From NCBI RefSeq assembly GCF_007474605.1, contig NZ_VHKL01000010.1, positions 1-64,000 of the forward strand: a stretch of 64,000 nt of DNA, in the 5' to 3' direction. Below the pieces are notes generated by a model. That model had not been told where the DNA came from, made no database searches, and saw only the letters and a program-made list of their open reading frames with translations. Positions 35,376-44,466 of the stretch are shown here, piece after piece. Each line of letters begins with the position of its first letter. The first letter of the stretch is position 1. The position numbers were made by a program, and so were the translations under genes. The stretch is from Rhodoligotrophos appendicifer. GTDB taxonomy: Bacteria > Pseudomonadota > Alphaproteobacteria > Rhizobiales > Im1.

Positions 35376-36218
35376 TCAAAGCTTCAGATTAGAGACTTGG
35401 TCACGCCTCCAGGGGATGAGCCTGCGGGTCAGGGCCCGGTGCAGTATGTCGAGTACAAGGACGGAGGCGCTGATCACCAGCATGCCGACCAAGACTTGGC
35501 TGATGTTGCCCCAGTCCTTGGCGTTCCAGATCAGGTAGCCCAGGCCACTCGTCGCTCCCACCATTTCTGCCGAGATGATGCACGCCCAGGCGAGCGCCAG
35601 CGTGACCTTCAGTGCTGAGAGAATTCCAGGAAGCGCTGCTGGCAGGATCACCTGAAAAATTACCGCCCAGCGCCCTGCGCCGAGATTGCGGGCAGCCCGC
35701 ACATAGATCCGGTCAACCTGCTCCGTGGCGTCGATTACGAAGACAAGCGTGGGCGCAAAGGTGCCCATGAAGACGATTGCATACTTCTGCTCCTCGCCGA
35801 TTCCGAGCCACATCATGGAGAGCGGGATCCACGACAGAGACGGCAGTGGCCGGATGAGTGAGACGACGGGATCAATGATCGCCTTGAGCAAAGGCAAGCA
35901 GCCGGCCGCGAGGCCTAATGGAATAGCTACCGCACATGAAAGGGCAAAGCCGATCAACACACGGCTTCCGCTCTCGAGCACGTCGTTAAACAGCGCGCCC
36001 CCCTCTAAAAGGCGCTTACCGGCATTATACACGGTCACCGGTGAGCCGATGAAGGCGACGTCGAGATAACCCAGGGATATGGCCGCCTGCCACACCAAAC
36101 CAAGCATGATGAGGCTGGCCGCTCCGATGATGACGCTGCCGAAACGGTCGCGGCGGACGGCTCTGGCGCGGGCGCCGGAGGCGGGCTTTCGGGATGCTTC
36201 GAGCCCAATCGATGTCAT
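35376..36218 (-). CDS. ABC transporter permease, paralogue (SsuC/TauC type)
   Basis: A 280-residue permease, highly similar to the one at 33477-34301. Both have the EAA-like loop IYVRAARNLGAG and the end GLGYLIWNAKDWGNIS. A basic, Arg-rich N-terminus of about 25 residues precedes the first hydrophobic segment. Together the two paralogues probably form a heterodimeric channel. Confidence 0.9.
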   Translation of the reverse strand: MTSIGLEASRKPASGARARAVRRDRFGSVIIGAASLIMLGLVWQAAISLGYLDVAFIGSPVTVYNAGKRLLEGGALFNDVLESGSRVLIGFALSCAVAIPLGLAAGCLPLLKAIIDPVVSLIRPLPSLSWIPLSMMWLGIGEEQKYAIVFMGTFAPTLVFVIDATEQVDRIYVRAARNLGAGRWAVIFQVILPAALPGILSALKVTLALAWACIISAEMVGATSGLGYLIWNAKDWGNISQVLVGMLVISASVLVLDILHRALTRRLIPWRRDQVSNLKL

Positions 36219-36233
36219 CGTGCCAGCGTCCTG

Positions 36234-36632
36234 TCAGCCCTTGCCGAGATAAGCGTGGGCCATGATCAGCAGGCCAATATCCTTGATGCCGATTTCGTGG
36301 ACGATCACGGTCCCGCGGTTAGGGTAGGGAGGGGGGAATTCCTCCGCCCAGATTTGCGTGATCGGATCGATGAAGCTGCGATCGGTCACATAAAGCATGG
36401 CCTGGGTGACGTCAGCCATCGACCCGCCGGCCGCCGCAAGAGTATCAGCCAGATTCTTGAGCGCGAGACGGGTCTGAAGCCTGATGTCACCAGTTTCGGT
36501 GGTCCCATCCGCTTTGATCGGCGCTGCTGCCGTGTAAAGAAAACCACCGGCGGCGATGCCCCACTCGAAGGGTCTTCCATGTGTTGAAAGGGAGGTTTTG
36601 ATCGCCTTCTTGTCTAAACTAGAACCAGGCAC
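36234..36632 (-). CDS. RidA-family protein (imine/enamine deaminase)
   Basis: A 132-residue YjgF/YER057c/UK114-family protein that hydrolyses reactive enamine/imine intermediates. The conserved core has FLYTAAAPIKADGTTETGDI, LQTRLALKNLADTLAAAGGS and the C-terminal half. Start GTG 36632 is chosen because GGAGG lies six bases upstream; the long upstream extension has no ribosome binding site. It leads the importer operon and is divergent from the FMN-dependent hydroxyacid dehydrogenase, so an amine oxidation step in the pathway is likely. Confidence 0.87.
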   Translation of the reverse strand: MPGSSLDKKAIKTSLSTHGRPFEWGIAAGGFLYTAAAPIKADGTTETGDIRLQTRLALKNLADTLAAAGGSMADVTQAMLYVTDRSFIDPITQIWAEEFPPPYPNRGTVIVHEIGIKDIGLLIMAHAYLGKG

Positions 36633-36827
36633 GTTTGACCTCCTCACCAGCCAATTCTTTAACGATACACATTTTTCTAGAACAGCCAATCGATGAAATT
36701 GAGCATTTGACGATTGTCCAAAAATAAGTCGAACTGGGCTGCATGGAGGCTCTGCGTCGCGCCTCATATCAGGCCACAAGGCAAAATCCCGAGATCACCG
36801 ATGCGGCATCGAACTGTGGAGGGGAGC

Positions 36828-37967
36828 ATGTCCGAATTTCCCACGCTTCAGGACATTGTATGGGCCGCGCGAGAGAAACTGCCCCGTTCGGTGTGGGACT
36901 TCGTGACCTTCGGCACCGAAACCGAGACCAGCTTGCGTCGAAACCGCCGCTCCCTCGACAGCCTTGCATTCGTGCCCCGGGTCATGCGCGATGTGAGCGA
37001 GGTTCAACCCGACACCTGTCTGCTGGGCATTAACTTGCGTATTCCGGTCATGCTCGCTCCCGTGGGGTCAATTGCCCTTCTGGATCCGGCGGGAGCGGTA
37101 GCGGCCGCAAGAACCGCGCAGAGCTTCGGCACGGTCCAGATCGTCAGCGGATTTGCGGCGCCCGACTATGCGACCGTAGCCCGAGAATGCCCGGGGCCCC
37201 TCATATACGCCCTGCATCCTCGGGCCGAGCAGCCCTTCCTTAATGAATTGGTGGATGGCGTCGTGGCGGCGGGCTATCGGGCGATCGCCTTTGTGAGCGA
37301 GGCTGCCTATTACAGCCGGCGCGAACGCGACCTGATGAGTCAGGTACAGACGGCTGGCAAACGGGCCCGTAGCTACGGGAGCTACCTTGCGCAGCAGCGC
37401 TCCGAAGGGTCCGATGGTAAGTCGCCAAGCAAAGAGGGACTTCTCGGTACCATGGCGACATGGGAGATGCTCCAACGGGTCAAGGAGCGGTCGGGCCTGC
37501 CGGTCGTACTGAAAGGCGTGACTTGTGCGGCGGATGCGCGGCTGGCGGTCGAGCACGGGGTGGATGTGATTTACGTGTCCAATCACGGTGGGCGTGCATT
37601 GGATCATGCGCGGGGCACCGCGCAGGTTCTGCCGGAAATTGTCGATGCAGCTGGCGGAAAGGCGGACGTGATCATCGATGGCGGCTTCGTTCGCGGCACC
37701 GATGTTCTGAAGGCGGTGTCGCTCGGCGCCAAAGCTGTCTGCATGGGGCGCATGCAGTCATGGGCCTTGGCAGCGGGCGGCCCAGATGGACTGATGCGGA
37801 TGTTGGAGCTCCTGGAGGAGGAGATCATCATCGGTATGGGCCTTCTCGGAGTTAATCGCCTGTCCGAGCTGGATCCATCCTATGTCGAGAAGGTGGAGCC
37901 GGTCGTTATGCCCCACCCCCTCAGCGCGTTCCCTGTCGTTATGGAGCGTATCGCTGCCGAACGCTGA
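36828..37967 (+). CDS. FMN-dependent alpha-hydroxy-acid dehydrogenase/oxidase
   Basis: A 379-residue TIM-barrel flavoprotein of the lactate/glycolate/mandelate family. It has PVMLAPVGSIALLDPAGAVAAA near the N-terminus, the lysine in VVLKGVTCAADA and the catalytic histidine/arginine motif SNHGGRALD. It oxidises a 2-hydroxyacid to the 2-oxoacid. ATG 36828 has GGAGGGGAGC directly upstream. It is divergent from RidA with a shared 195-base control region that contains TTCTAGAA. Confidence 0.91.
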   Translation: MSEFPTLQDIVWAAREKLPRSVWDFVTFGTETETSLRRNRRSLDSLAFVPRVMRDVSEVQPDTCLLGINLRIPVMLAPVGSIALLDPAGAVAAARTAQSFGTVQIVSGFAAPDYATVARECPGPLIYALHPRAEQPFLNELVDGVVAAGYRAIAFVSEAAYYSRRERDLMSQVQTAGKRARSYGSYLAQQRSEGSDGKSPSKEGLLGTMATWEMLQRVKERSGLPVVLKGVTCAADARLAVEHGVDVIYVSNHGGRALDHARGTAQVLPEIVDAAGGKADVIIDGGFVRGTDVLKAVSLGAKAVCMGRMQSWALAAGGPDGLMRMLELLEEEIIIGMGLLGVNRLSELDPSYVEKVEPVVMPHPLSAFPVVMERIAAER

Positions 37968-37981
37968 GCGGCCGGAAGACG

Positions 37982-38275
37982 CTATTCGATCACCGCGACG
38001 ATTTCATAGCCGCCGGGCGTCGGCGCCCGTTCGAAATACTTCGCCGTCATTGTGTCCCGTCCCGCAGTCTGGCCGGGGCTTGTCGCGTTCGACCGCTGTT
38101 TCTCCTCGCTCTCCCAGATGGTGATGGAGAGGTACTTCCCGGTTGCTCGGTCGACCAGCATATAGGCCCGCTCCATGCCGCTCCCTTTGAACGGAGCAAT
38201 ATGCGTCTTCCACTCCGCCGCAGCTTCGTCGATCAGATCCTTCTTCAGATCCGTGCTCATGACCCGTGCATACAT
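37982..38275 (-). CDS. ABM-domain (antibiotic biosynthesis monooxygenase-like) protein
   Basis: A 97-residue small alpha/beta barrel protein. It starts MYARVMSTDLKKDLIDEAA and contains KGSGMERAYMLVDRATGKYL and TIWESEEKQR, the strand and helix order of ABM-type proteins (quinol monooxygenases, YgiN-like). The catalytic function is not certain at this length. It converges on the hydroxyacid dehydrogenase. Upstream are two palindromes that may be operator sites. Confidence 0.8.
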   Translation of the reverse strand: MYARVMSTDLKKDLIDEAAAEWKTHIAPFKGSGMERAYMLVDRATGKYLSITIWESEEKQRSNATSPGQTAGRDTMTAKYFERAPTPGGYEIVAVIE

Positions 38276-38324
38276 CAGTTATCTCCCGGGGATTTTGCCC
38301 TTGCCGAATGGCAGCAAGACTAGT

Positions 38325-38361
38325 CTATTCCTAGAATAGGGAGCTTGGAGCAAAGTTGCTC
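38325..38361. promoter_or_regulatory. Two palindromes between the ABM gene and lacI
   Basis: CTATTCCTAGAATAG (38325-38339) is a six-base inverted repeat around CTA. GAGCAAAGTTGCTC (38348-38361) is a perfect 14-base palindrome. Both sit 50-86 bases before the ABM start and about 300 bases before lacI at 38661. The second has the short, centrally symmetric form of LacI-family operators. The rest of 38276-38660 holds no gene I can support. Confidence 0.4.
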
Positions 38362-38660
38362 ACTCCTTCAGCAAAAAAAGAATCCGTCAGCGAGGTTTCA
38401 TCCTCGTCTTGATTGACGTCACACATTCCGGACGACATCGTTTGGCGGTTCAGGGTGGCTATTTATTCCGTTTTTTTGGATGGCGGTCGACACAGTCCTT
38501 TAGCTGCCGATGCGAGCGGTCGGTGATATCGCGGGGTGGAGCCGAGCGGCGGACGACTCCTCAATAGTCGTGACGAACTTGGTAAACCACATTGCATTCG
38601 TCGGGCCTTCGATTACACCAACGCGATGTCGAAGGTGCCAGCAGTAGTGTTCTCTCTTTT

Positions 38661-39689
38661 ATGAGCCATCTCCCTTTTACGCCCAGAAAAAGTGCCACGT
38701 TACGAGATGTGGCCAGGTTATCGGGCGTCTCGTTGATGACGGTTTCGAATGTCGTCAATCGAAACTACGCCGCGATGCGGCCCGAAACGCGCGATCGCGT
38801 GGAAAAGGCGATTGCTCAGCTCGGCTATCGGCCTCGGGGAACAGCCCGAAGCTTGAGGCTCGATCGAAATTTCGCGGTCGGAATTTTGATCGTCGATCCT
38901 CTGTCTTCGTTTCTCGCGGATCCCTTCATTTCCCAAGTCGTGGCCGGACTGAGCAATAGCCTCGGGGAGCGTGGTTATGGTTGCCTGGTTCACGGCGTAA
39001 GACCGGAGGAGCTCGAGCGTTCGATTTTCCTGGGGGATTCGCGAACCGACGGCATCTGCGCGTTTCTGAGTGGTGACCACGCTCATCGCAGGGACTGTCT
39101 CGAGCGACTGCTCAAACTCCATGTCCCGATCATTGCAATCGAAGATACGAATGTCGGTCTCCATCCTGACTTAGCGGTCGTGCGCCAAGACGACTTTGGT
39201 GCGGCTAAGGCAATGACAGAGCTATTTCTGGCGAAAGGGCTTCGGAGGTTTTTTGTGCTTGCCCCTCAACTTCCCTGGCCCTCCGTGACACAGCGGCTCG
39301 CGGGGATGAACGACGCGATCAAAAAAGGCGACAGCCAGGCTCACTTAACGATTGTTCCCTGTGGAAGCGGCAGCATTGCGGAAGCAGAGAGAATCCTGCC
39401 TGAGTTTCTTCATTCCTCTCAGGAGCCTGCCGCGATCATCGGGGCCACAGATCGGTTAGCAGTCGCGGTTGCTCGATTCGTCACACAGAGAGAGATGCCG
39501 TTTCCGTCTTCAATCGGGAGCTTCAGCGCATCAGAGACCTCAAATGACCTCGCTGTTTTTACCATCGTTGCCATTTCAGAGCCTTATCGGATCGGAAGGG
39601 AAGCCGGACTCCTGATGGTCGAGAGGATCGAAAAAGGGGCATTCCGCCAGCAGGAAGTTCTGATCCCAATCAAGCTGTATCAGAGGTAG
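38661..39689 (+). CDS. LacI-family transcriptional regulator
   Basis: A 342-residue LacI/GalR regulator. The helix-turn-helix reads ATLRDVARLSGVSLMTVSNV at about residues 11-30 and is followed by the hinge helix RPRGTARSLR. A periplasmic-binding-like effector domain fills the rest (AVGILIVDPLSSFLADPF, DGICAFLSGDH). No clear ribosome binding site precedes ATG 38661; the frame is open to 38592. It stands before the DUF1028/Pot-type operon and probably represses it. A decayed relative of its 5' end is at 17215-17466. Confidence 0.9.
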   Translation: MSHLPFTPRKSATLRDVARLSGVSLMTVSNVVNRNYAAMRPETRDRVEKAIAQLGYRPRGTARSLRLDRNFAVGILIVDPLSSFLADPFISQVVAGLSNSLGERGYGCLVHGVRPEELERSIFLGDSRTDGICAFLSGDHAHRRDCLERLLKLHVPIIAIEDTNVGLHPDLAVVRQDDFGAAKAMTELFLAKGLRRFFVLAPQLPWPSVTQRLAGMNDAIKKGDSQAHLTIVPCGSGSIAEAERILPEFLHSSQEPAAIIGATDRLAVAVARFVTQREMPFPSSIGSFSASETSNDLAVFTIVAISEPYRIGREAGLLMVERIEKGAFRQQEVLIPIKLYQR

Positions 39690-39744
39690 GACGGCCACCC
39701 TTCATAGCCGGCAGGTAGCCTCACTCCAACGGTCAGGAATGCGC

Positions 39745-39780
39745 TTGACAGAACTTCGCGGCGATTTCACTATAACGTTA
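39745..39780 (+). promoter_or_regulatory. Candidate sigma-70 promoter with a LacI-type dyad
   Basis: TTGACA at 39745-39750 is followed 19-20 bases later by CTATAA/TATAAC (39770-39776), a rather long spacer. The eight-base palindrome TAACGTTA (39773-39780), with the central CG typical of LacI-family sites, overlaps the -10. It lies 20-55 bases before the DUF1028 start, so repression by the upstream LacI protein would be direct. Confidence 0.4.
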
Positions 39781-39798
39781 AACAAGCGGGATTTCCTC

Positions 39799-40521
39799 AT
39801 GTTCAGCTTAGGTTTCAAATTCAATACCTTCACCGTTGTCGGAAGATGTCCCCGAGAAGGCCTCCTCGGGGTCGCTCTAACATCGAGCCCGCTCTCGGTC
39901 GCAGCCCGATGTTCCTTCATCGAAGCAAACGTGGCTGCAGTCGCCACACAAGCTTACGCACATCCCGGCCTTGGGCCGCTTGCGTTGAAGTTACTGAAGC
40001 TCGGCTACAGTCCGGAGAAGGTTCTCCGGGAGATCCGAAGCAGCGATAATTTCCCAGAGCACCGGCAACTGGCGATTGTCGACAAGAATGGCAACTCGGC
40101 AGTTTTCACTGGTGAAAAGAACCTCGATTGGAAGGGCCACAAGAACGGCCAGAACTATGTCGTCATGGGCAATTATCTCGTCGGCCCGGACGTCGTGGAG
40201 GCGATGGAAGATGCATGGCTCGCCAGCGAGAGTCAGTTACTCGAAGAGAGGCTTGTTCGCACAATTGAGGCCGGGAAAGCCGCGGGCGGCGAACTTGGCG
40301 GACATTTGTCATCAGGGCTTCTGGTCTATGGACGCGAAACCTATGCGCGTACCGACTTAAGAGTGGATATGCACCAGGGGCCGGCCGGCACAGATGCCGT
40401 CGATTCCCTTCGTGCCCTCTTCAACGAATACCGCCCTCTCATTCCCTATTACGAACAGCGGCCAGAAAATCCGCTGTTGGAGAGCTGGCGGGCATGGCGA
40501 GAAAAGAACAGGTCTCAGTAA
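39799..40521 (+). CDS. DUF1028-family protein
   Basis: A 240-residue DUF1028 protein (Ntn-hydrolase-like fold in this family). It opens NTFTVVGRCPREGLLGVALTS, then VAAVATQAYAHPGLGPLALKLL and QLAIVDKNGNSAVFTG, all family hallmarks. Members are found with peptidase- and amino-acid-utilisation genes. The exact reaction is not established. Start 39799 is preferred over 39739 because the longer frame would cover the probable promoter. It leads the Pot-type importer operon. Confidence 0.85.
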   Translation: MFSLGFKFNTFTVVGRCPREGLLGVALTSSPLSVAARCSFIEANVAAVATQAYAHPGLGPLALKLLKLGYSPEKVLREIRSSDNFPEHRQLAIVDKNGNSAVFTGEKNLDWKGHKNGQNYVVMGNYLVGPDVVEAMEDAWLASESQLLEERLVRTIEAGKAAGGELGGHLSSGLLVYGRETYARTDLRVDMHQGPAGTDAVDSLRALFNEYRPLIPYYEQRPENPLLESWRAWREKNRSQ

Positions 40522-40560
40522 TTCCCTTGTTTTTTCCAGGACTTCAAAGGAGACAGCAGC

Positions 40561-41652
40561 ATGTCTGAAAAGCAGATCAGTCGACGGAGCTTCCTTGGAG
40601 CCACTGCAGCTGTGGGTATCGCTGCCGTTGCATCACCTGCAATCGTGCGGGCGCAAGCGCCAAAATCAGTGACCTTCTTTTCCTACGCGACCTATACCGA
40701 CAAAGCCCTCACAGGGGCTTTCACTGAGCAAACCGGCGTCAAGCTCAACACTCAAAACTTCGGCGACATCGACCAAATGATGGGCCGCCTGGCCGCTGGC
40801 AGCGGTGCGGGAATCGACGTCGTCTCCGTGCCTAACCAGTTGACCAAGCAGCTTCATAAGGATGGAGTTATTGAACCCGTTGACGTCAGCCGCCTGAAGA
40901 ACTGGAATGAACTGTTTCCCGAGTTTCGAGACGCTGAGTTCGTGGCCTCGGGCGAGCAGGGCAAGGTCCTTGCAGTGCCCACCGTATGGGGCCCGGAGGC
41001 GCTCCTCTACCGCACCGACAAGATCTCTGCGGCAGATTCCTGGTCAGCACTCTGGGATACCAGCCAAAAGGGGCGCATTGGCGTTATCGACTATGGCTAC
41101 GAGATGGTGCTCGTTGCAGCCCAGTTGCTGGGGTACAAAGCGAATATTGATAAGGAACCGATAAACTTCACGCCGGAAGAGTACGCAGCAATAAAGCAGA
41201 AGCTTATCGAACAAAAACCGCTTGTTGCGAAATATTTTGCGTCTGCTGCCGAGGGGGCATCGCTTGTCGCGGGCGGCGAGATCTACGTCAGTATCGGCCG
41301 GCTTTCGATGCTGAAGCCGATCCGTGACGAAGGCGTGCCCGTCGCCATGGTGGCTCCGAAGGAGGGCGCACAGGGCTGGTGTACAAGCACCGCGATTGTC
41401 GCCAGCAGTACCAACAAAGACCAAGCATACGACTTTCTCAATTACGTAATCGGAGAAACGTATCAAACGAAATTGATGACCGAGAAGGGTTATCCCGTCG
41501 CCAACCAGACTTTGCTGCAAGCACAGCCTGAAGAACTTCGGAACCGCCTCATGCTTAACGACCCGAACCTGCTCAAAAATATGGTTTGGTGGAAGCAGGC
41601 CGGCGATCTTCAACGCATCAACGAGCTTTGGGCAGAGGTCAAGGCTGCGTAG
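40561..41652 (+). CDS. ABC transporter substrate-binding protein (PotD-like, Tat signal)
   Basis: A 363-residue extracellular solute-binding protein. The N-terminus SRRSFLGATAA with a hydrophobic stretch and VRAQ is a twin-arginine (Tat) signal. The mature part contains NTQNFGDIDQMMGRLAAGSG and LYRTDKISAADSW, typical of the polyamine/putrescine and iron-binding group. AGGAGACAGCAGC precedes the ATG. Its operon contains DUF1028 and an amidohydrolase, so an amino-acid or peptide derivative may be the cargo (inference). Confidence 0.9.
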   Translation: MSEKQISRRSFLGATAAVGIAAVASPAIVRAQAPKSVTFFSYATYTDKALTGAFTEQTGVKLNTQNFGDIDQMMGRLAAGSGAGIDVVSVPNQLTKQLHKDGVIEPVDVSRLKNWNELFPEFRDAEFVASGEQGKVLAVPTVWGPEALLYRTDKISAADSWSALWDTSQKGRIGVIDYGYEMVLVAAQLLGYKANIDKEPINFTPEEYAAIKQKLIEQKPLVAKYFASAAEGASLVAGGEIYVSIGRLSMLKPIRDEGVPVAMVAPKEGAQGWCTSTAIVASSTNKDQAYDFLNYVIGETYQTKLMTEKGYPVANQTLLQAQPEELRNRLMLNDPNLLKNMVWWKQAGDLQRINELWAEVKAA

Positions 41653-41703
41653 ACTACCAAAGCGCACCGATACTGATTACGACCGGCTTGGCAGGTGTTC
41701 CCA

Positions 41704-42558
41704 ATGCAAAGTCACCGCTTAAGAAGTATCCTGCTGAGCGCGCCGCTCCTGACCCTGTATATCGCTGGCCTGCTGGTCCCGCTTTGCATTTTGGCTCGGT
41801 ATAGCCTGGCTGCCAACATCAACATGCGAACGTCCTTTGTTTGGACGTTCGCAAATTACACCAAGATTTTCACCGGCGACCTTTATCTCCCGCTCCTGAT
41901 GAAGAGCCTTGGGATCGGTGCACTGGTGACAATAATCTGTCTCCTGGTCGGCTATCCAGCAGCATGGATTATCGCCCGCGCGAACGAGAAGCGGCGGACA
42001 ATGCTGCTCCTCCTTCTGCTGCTTCCATGGTGGGCTTCCTATATCGTGAGAGTATTTGCTTTCTATACTTTGTTCGGAAACAGCGGCGTCCTCAACAAAA
42101 CCGCACAATTACTTGGTCTGTCAGAGGAGACGATTGGCATCTTCACGTTCGGTCTTCCTGCTCTCATTGTGACTGAGCTGAACTTATTTTTACCCCTGAC
42201 AGTCATCCCCATCTATCTTTCTCTCGAAAAACTCGACTGGAACCTGGTGTTGGCCGCCCGATCCTTAGGCGCAGGTCCGGTCTATGCATTTTTGCGCGTC
42301 GTTTTACCCTGGAGCTTACCTGGCGTTATCGCTGGGGCTATTTTTGTCTTCATGCCGGTCGCGGGCACCTACGTCGTGCCAGAGCTCGTTGGAGGCACGA
42401 GCGGCATCATGATTGGCCGCGTGATTGCCACTCAATTTGGCGCTTCTTCAAATTGGTCTTTTGGATCGGCCTTGGCGATCATCCTGCTCGTCGTCTTATT
42501 GCTTACGTTGACACTTCTCACCCGCGTGCGCAGCAAATTCTCGGGCCAGCAGGGATGA
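41704..42558 (+). CDS. ABC transporter permease (PotB-like)
   Basis: A 284-residue inner-membrane permease with six hydrophobic segments and the EAA loop LVLAARSLGAGPVYAFLRVVLP. ATG 41704 has AGGTG six bases upstream; GTG three codons earlier is the alternative. It pairs with the next permease, coupled by an ATGA overlap. Confidence 0.92.
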   Translation: MQSHRLRSILLSAPLLTLYIAGLLVPLCILARYSLAANINMRTSFVWTFANYTKIFTGDLYLPLLMKSLGIGALVTIICLLVGYPAAWIIARANEKRRTMLLLLLLLPWWASYIVRVFAFYTLFGNSGVLNKTAQLLGLSEETIGIFTFGLPALIVTELNLFLPLTVIPIYLSLEKLDWNLVLAARSLGAGPVYAFLRVVLPWSLPGVIAGAIFVFMPVAGTYVVPELVGGTSGIMIGRVIATQFGASSNWSFGSALAIILLVVLLLTLTLLTRVRSKFSGQQG

Positions 42559-43370
42559 GACGCCACATGCTCGCTCTTGCCGGAAGAGTCTATCTGTTGC
42601 TGATCTATATCTTCTTATTTCTCCCCGCCATTCTTGTTGTCGTTTTCTCGTTCAATTCATCCCGCTTCTGGGCCTTCCCCCTAAGGGGCTTTACTACTCG
42701 CTGGTATGAAGAAGCATTTGCACGCGACACCGCTTTGGAGGCGATCTGGAATTCGTTGCATGTCGCTAGCTTAACGACCTTCATCTCCCTCTTCCTAGGA
42801 GCTAGCGCGGCCATCGGTACACGACGATTGCGGCCAAGGGTGCGCGATCGGCTGGAAGGCATCATCATGTTGCCTCAGCTGATCCCAAGCCTGATCTGGT
42901 CCATTGCCATCCTCGCCTTTCTTTCCGCACTGCAGCTACCGAGTGGAATTTTGACCGTCACGGTTGGCCATGTCCTGCTAACCTGCCCCTTCGTGTTTCT
43001 TCTCATTTCCACCAGACTGATGACCATGAATTCTTCCCTCGAGGATGCCGCAAGGGGCCTCGGCGCGAGCTGGTTTTACTACGTACGACGGGTGATGATG
43101 CCGCATCTCATTCCGGCTATATTTAGCAGCATGCTCATCACGTTTGCGATTTCTTTTTCTGATCTTATCGTTGCGTTCTTCTTGACCGGCGGAAGCTTCA
43201 ATACCCTCCCGGTTTACATGTATTCGCTCATACAGTTCGAACCCTCGCCAATGATCAATGCCATTGCATCCATGGTTTTTGGCGTCGGAGTCGGCTTGGC
43301 GGTCATCGCTTTTATCGTTGGCGGGCGAGAGGCCTTATTGCCTGGCCAGAGGAAAGGAAACGATGGCTGA
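42555..43370 (+). CDS. ABC transporter permease (PotC-like)
   Basis: A 271-residue permease with the EAA loop SSLEDAARGLGASWFYYVRR and C-terminal hydrophobic helices. ATG 42555 overlaps the PotB-like stop. The following ATPase begins inside its last codons. Confidence 0.92.
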   Translation: MRRHMLALAGRVYLLLIYIFLFLPAILVVVFSFNSSRFWAFPLRGFTTRWYEEAFARDTALEAIWNSLHVASLTTFISLFLGASAAIGTRRLRPRVRDRLEGIIMLPQLIPSLIWSIAILAFLSALQLPSGILTVTVGHVLLTCPFVFLLISTRLMTMNSSLEDAARGLGASWFYYVRRVMMPHLIPAIFSSMLITFAISFSDLIVAFFLTGGSFNTLPVYMYSLIQFEPSPMINAIASMVFGVGVGLAVIAFIVGGREALLPGQRKGNDG

Positions 43371-44466
43371 ATTCATGCCCGAATGGCAAATCGATCTGAC
43401 TGACGTAAGCAAATCCTATGGAACTGTCGTCGGACTTGCTCCGACAAGTATTCAGGTCCGTAAAGGGGAGTTCTTTTCGTTACTTGGGCCGTCCGGCTGT
43501 GGAAAGAGTACTCTCTTGAAACTGATCGCGGGTTTTGAGGAACCGACCACAGGACGCATCCTGGTGGGAGGACAGGACATGGGGGGAATACCACCGGAGC
43601 GGCGCAGAATTGGATTTGTGTTCCAGAACTACGCCCTCTTTCCGAATATGAATGTTTTCGAAAACATCGCCTTTGGCCTCAGAGCACGGCGGGCCGGGAA
43701 TGTCGCAGAGACTGTAGAGCGCGCCCTGGAGATGGTGGAGCTTTCCGGCCTCTCCACTCGCCGACCGACGGAGCTCTCTGGCGGACAGCAGCAGCGAGTC
43801 GCCCTTGCTCGCGCAATTGCCATCAAACCAGAGGTCCTGCTTCTCGACGAGCCTCTTGCAGCGCTGGACAAGAAACTGCGGCAGTCCATGCAGCGGAAGC
43901 TCGTCGAACTCCAACGCGAGCTGGATATTACGACCATATTCGTCACCCATGATCAGGAAGAGGCGCTGACCATGTCTGACAGGGTCGCCGTCTTCAGCGC
44001 CGAACGGCACAGCGTCGAACAAATCGGTACCCCGAAGGAAATATACCGCCGGCCAACGTCCGAGATGGTCACAACGTTTCTCGGCCATTCAAACCTGGTG
44101 CACGATACCATCGCGAAACGCGCAAGCGACAGCACCGTGATCACAAATCAAGGGTTTGAGATCCTGGGCAGCGGTCAGGCAGGTGACCGCTTAAGCTTTT
44201 CACTCAGGCCAGAATCCATCGACATCCTGGGGGCCGCTGCAGAGCAGCAAGCGGGACAGCAGCTGATGCGGGGCAAGGTCACGCATGTGACGTTCCTCGG
44301 TGATGGGCAGATGTATGAGGTTGAGGTTGGTCACGACACAACCCTCAAAGTGAGAACGCTCGATAAGGGCGAAGACGAATTTCAGATTGGGCAGACAGTA
44401 TGGCTACGCTGGCCAACCAAGGCCGGCCTGGCTCTCATATCCTCAGCAGAGGGGCAGTCTAGATGA
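43363..44466 (+). CDS. ABC transporter ATP-binding protein (PotA-like)
   Basis: A 367-residue ATPase with Walker [11 protein letters not shown]-loop FQNYALFPNMNV, signature LSGGQQQRVALARA, Walker B LLLDEPLAALD and VTHDQEEAL. A C-terminal TOBE-type domain starts at about residue 270 (LSFSLRPESIDIL). ATG 43363 overlaps the permease stop. It drives the Pot-type importer upstream. Confidence 0.93.
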   Translation: MAEFMPEWQIDLTDVSKSYGTVVGLAPTSIQVRKGEFFSLLGPSGCGKSTLLKLIAGFEEPTTGRILVGGQDMGGIPPERRRIGFVFQNYALFPNMNVFENIAFGLRARRAGNVAETVERALEMVELSGLSTRRPTELSGGQQQRVALARAIAIKPEVLLLDEPLAALDKKLRQSMQRKLVELQRELDITTIFVTHDQEEALTMSDRVAVFSAERHSVEQIGTPKEIYRRPTSEMVTTFLGHSNLVHDTIAKRASDSTVITNQGFEILGSGQAGDRLSFSLRPESIDILGAAAEQQAGQQLMRGKVTHVTFLGDGQMYEVEVGHDTTLKVRTLDKGEDEFQIGQTVWLRWPTKAGLALISSAEGQSR

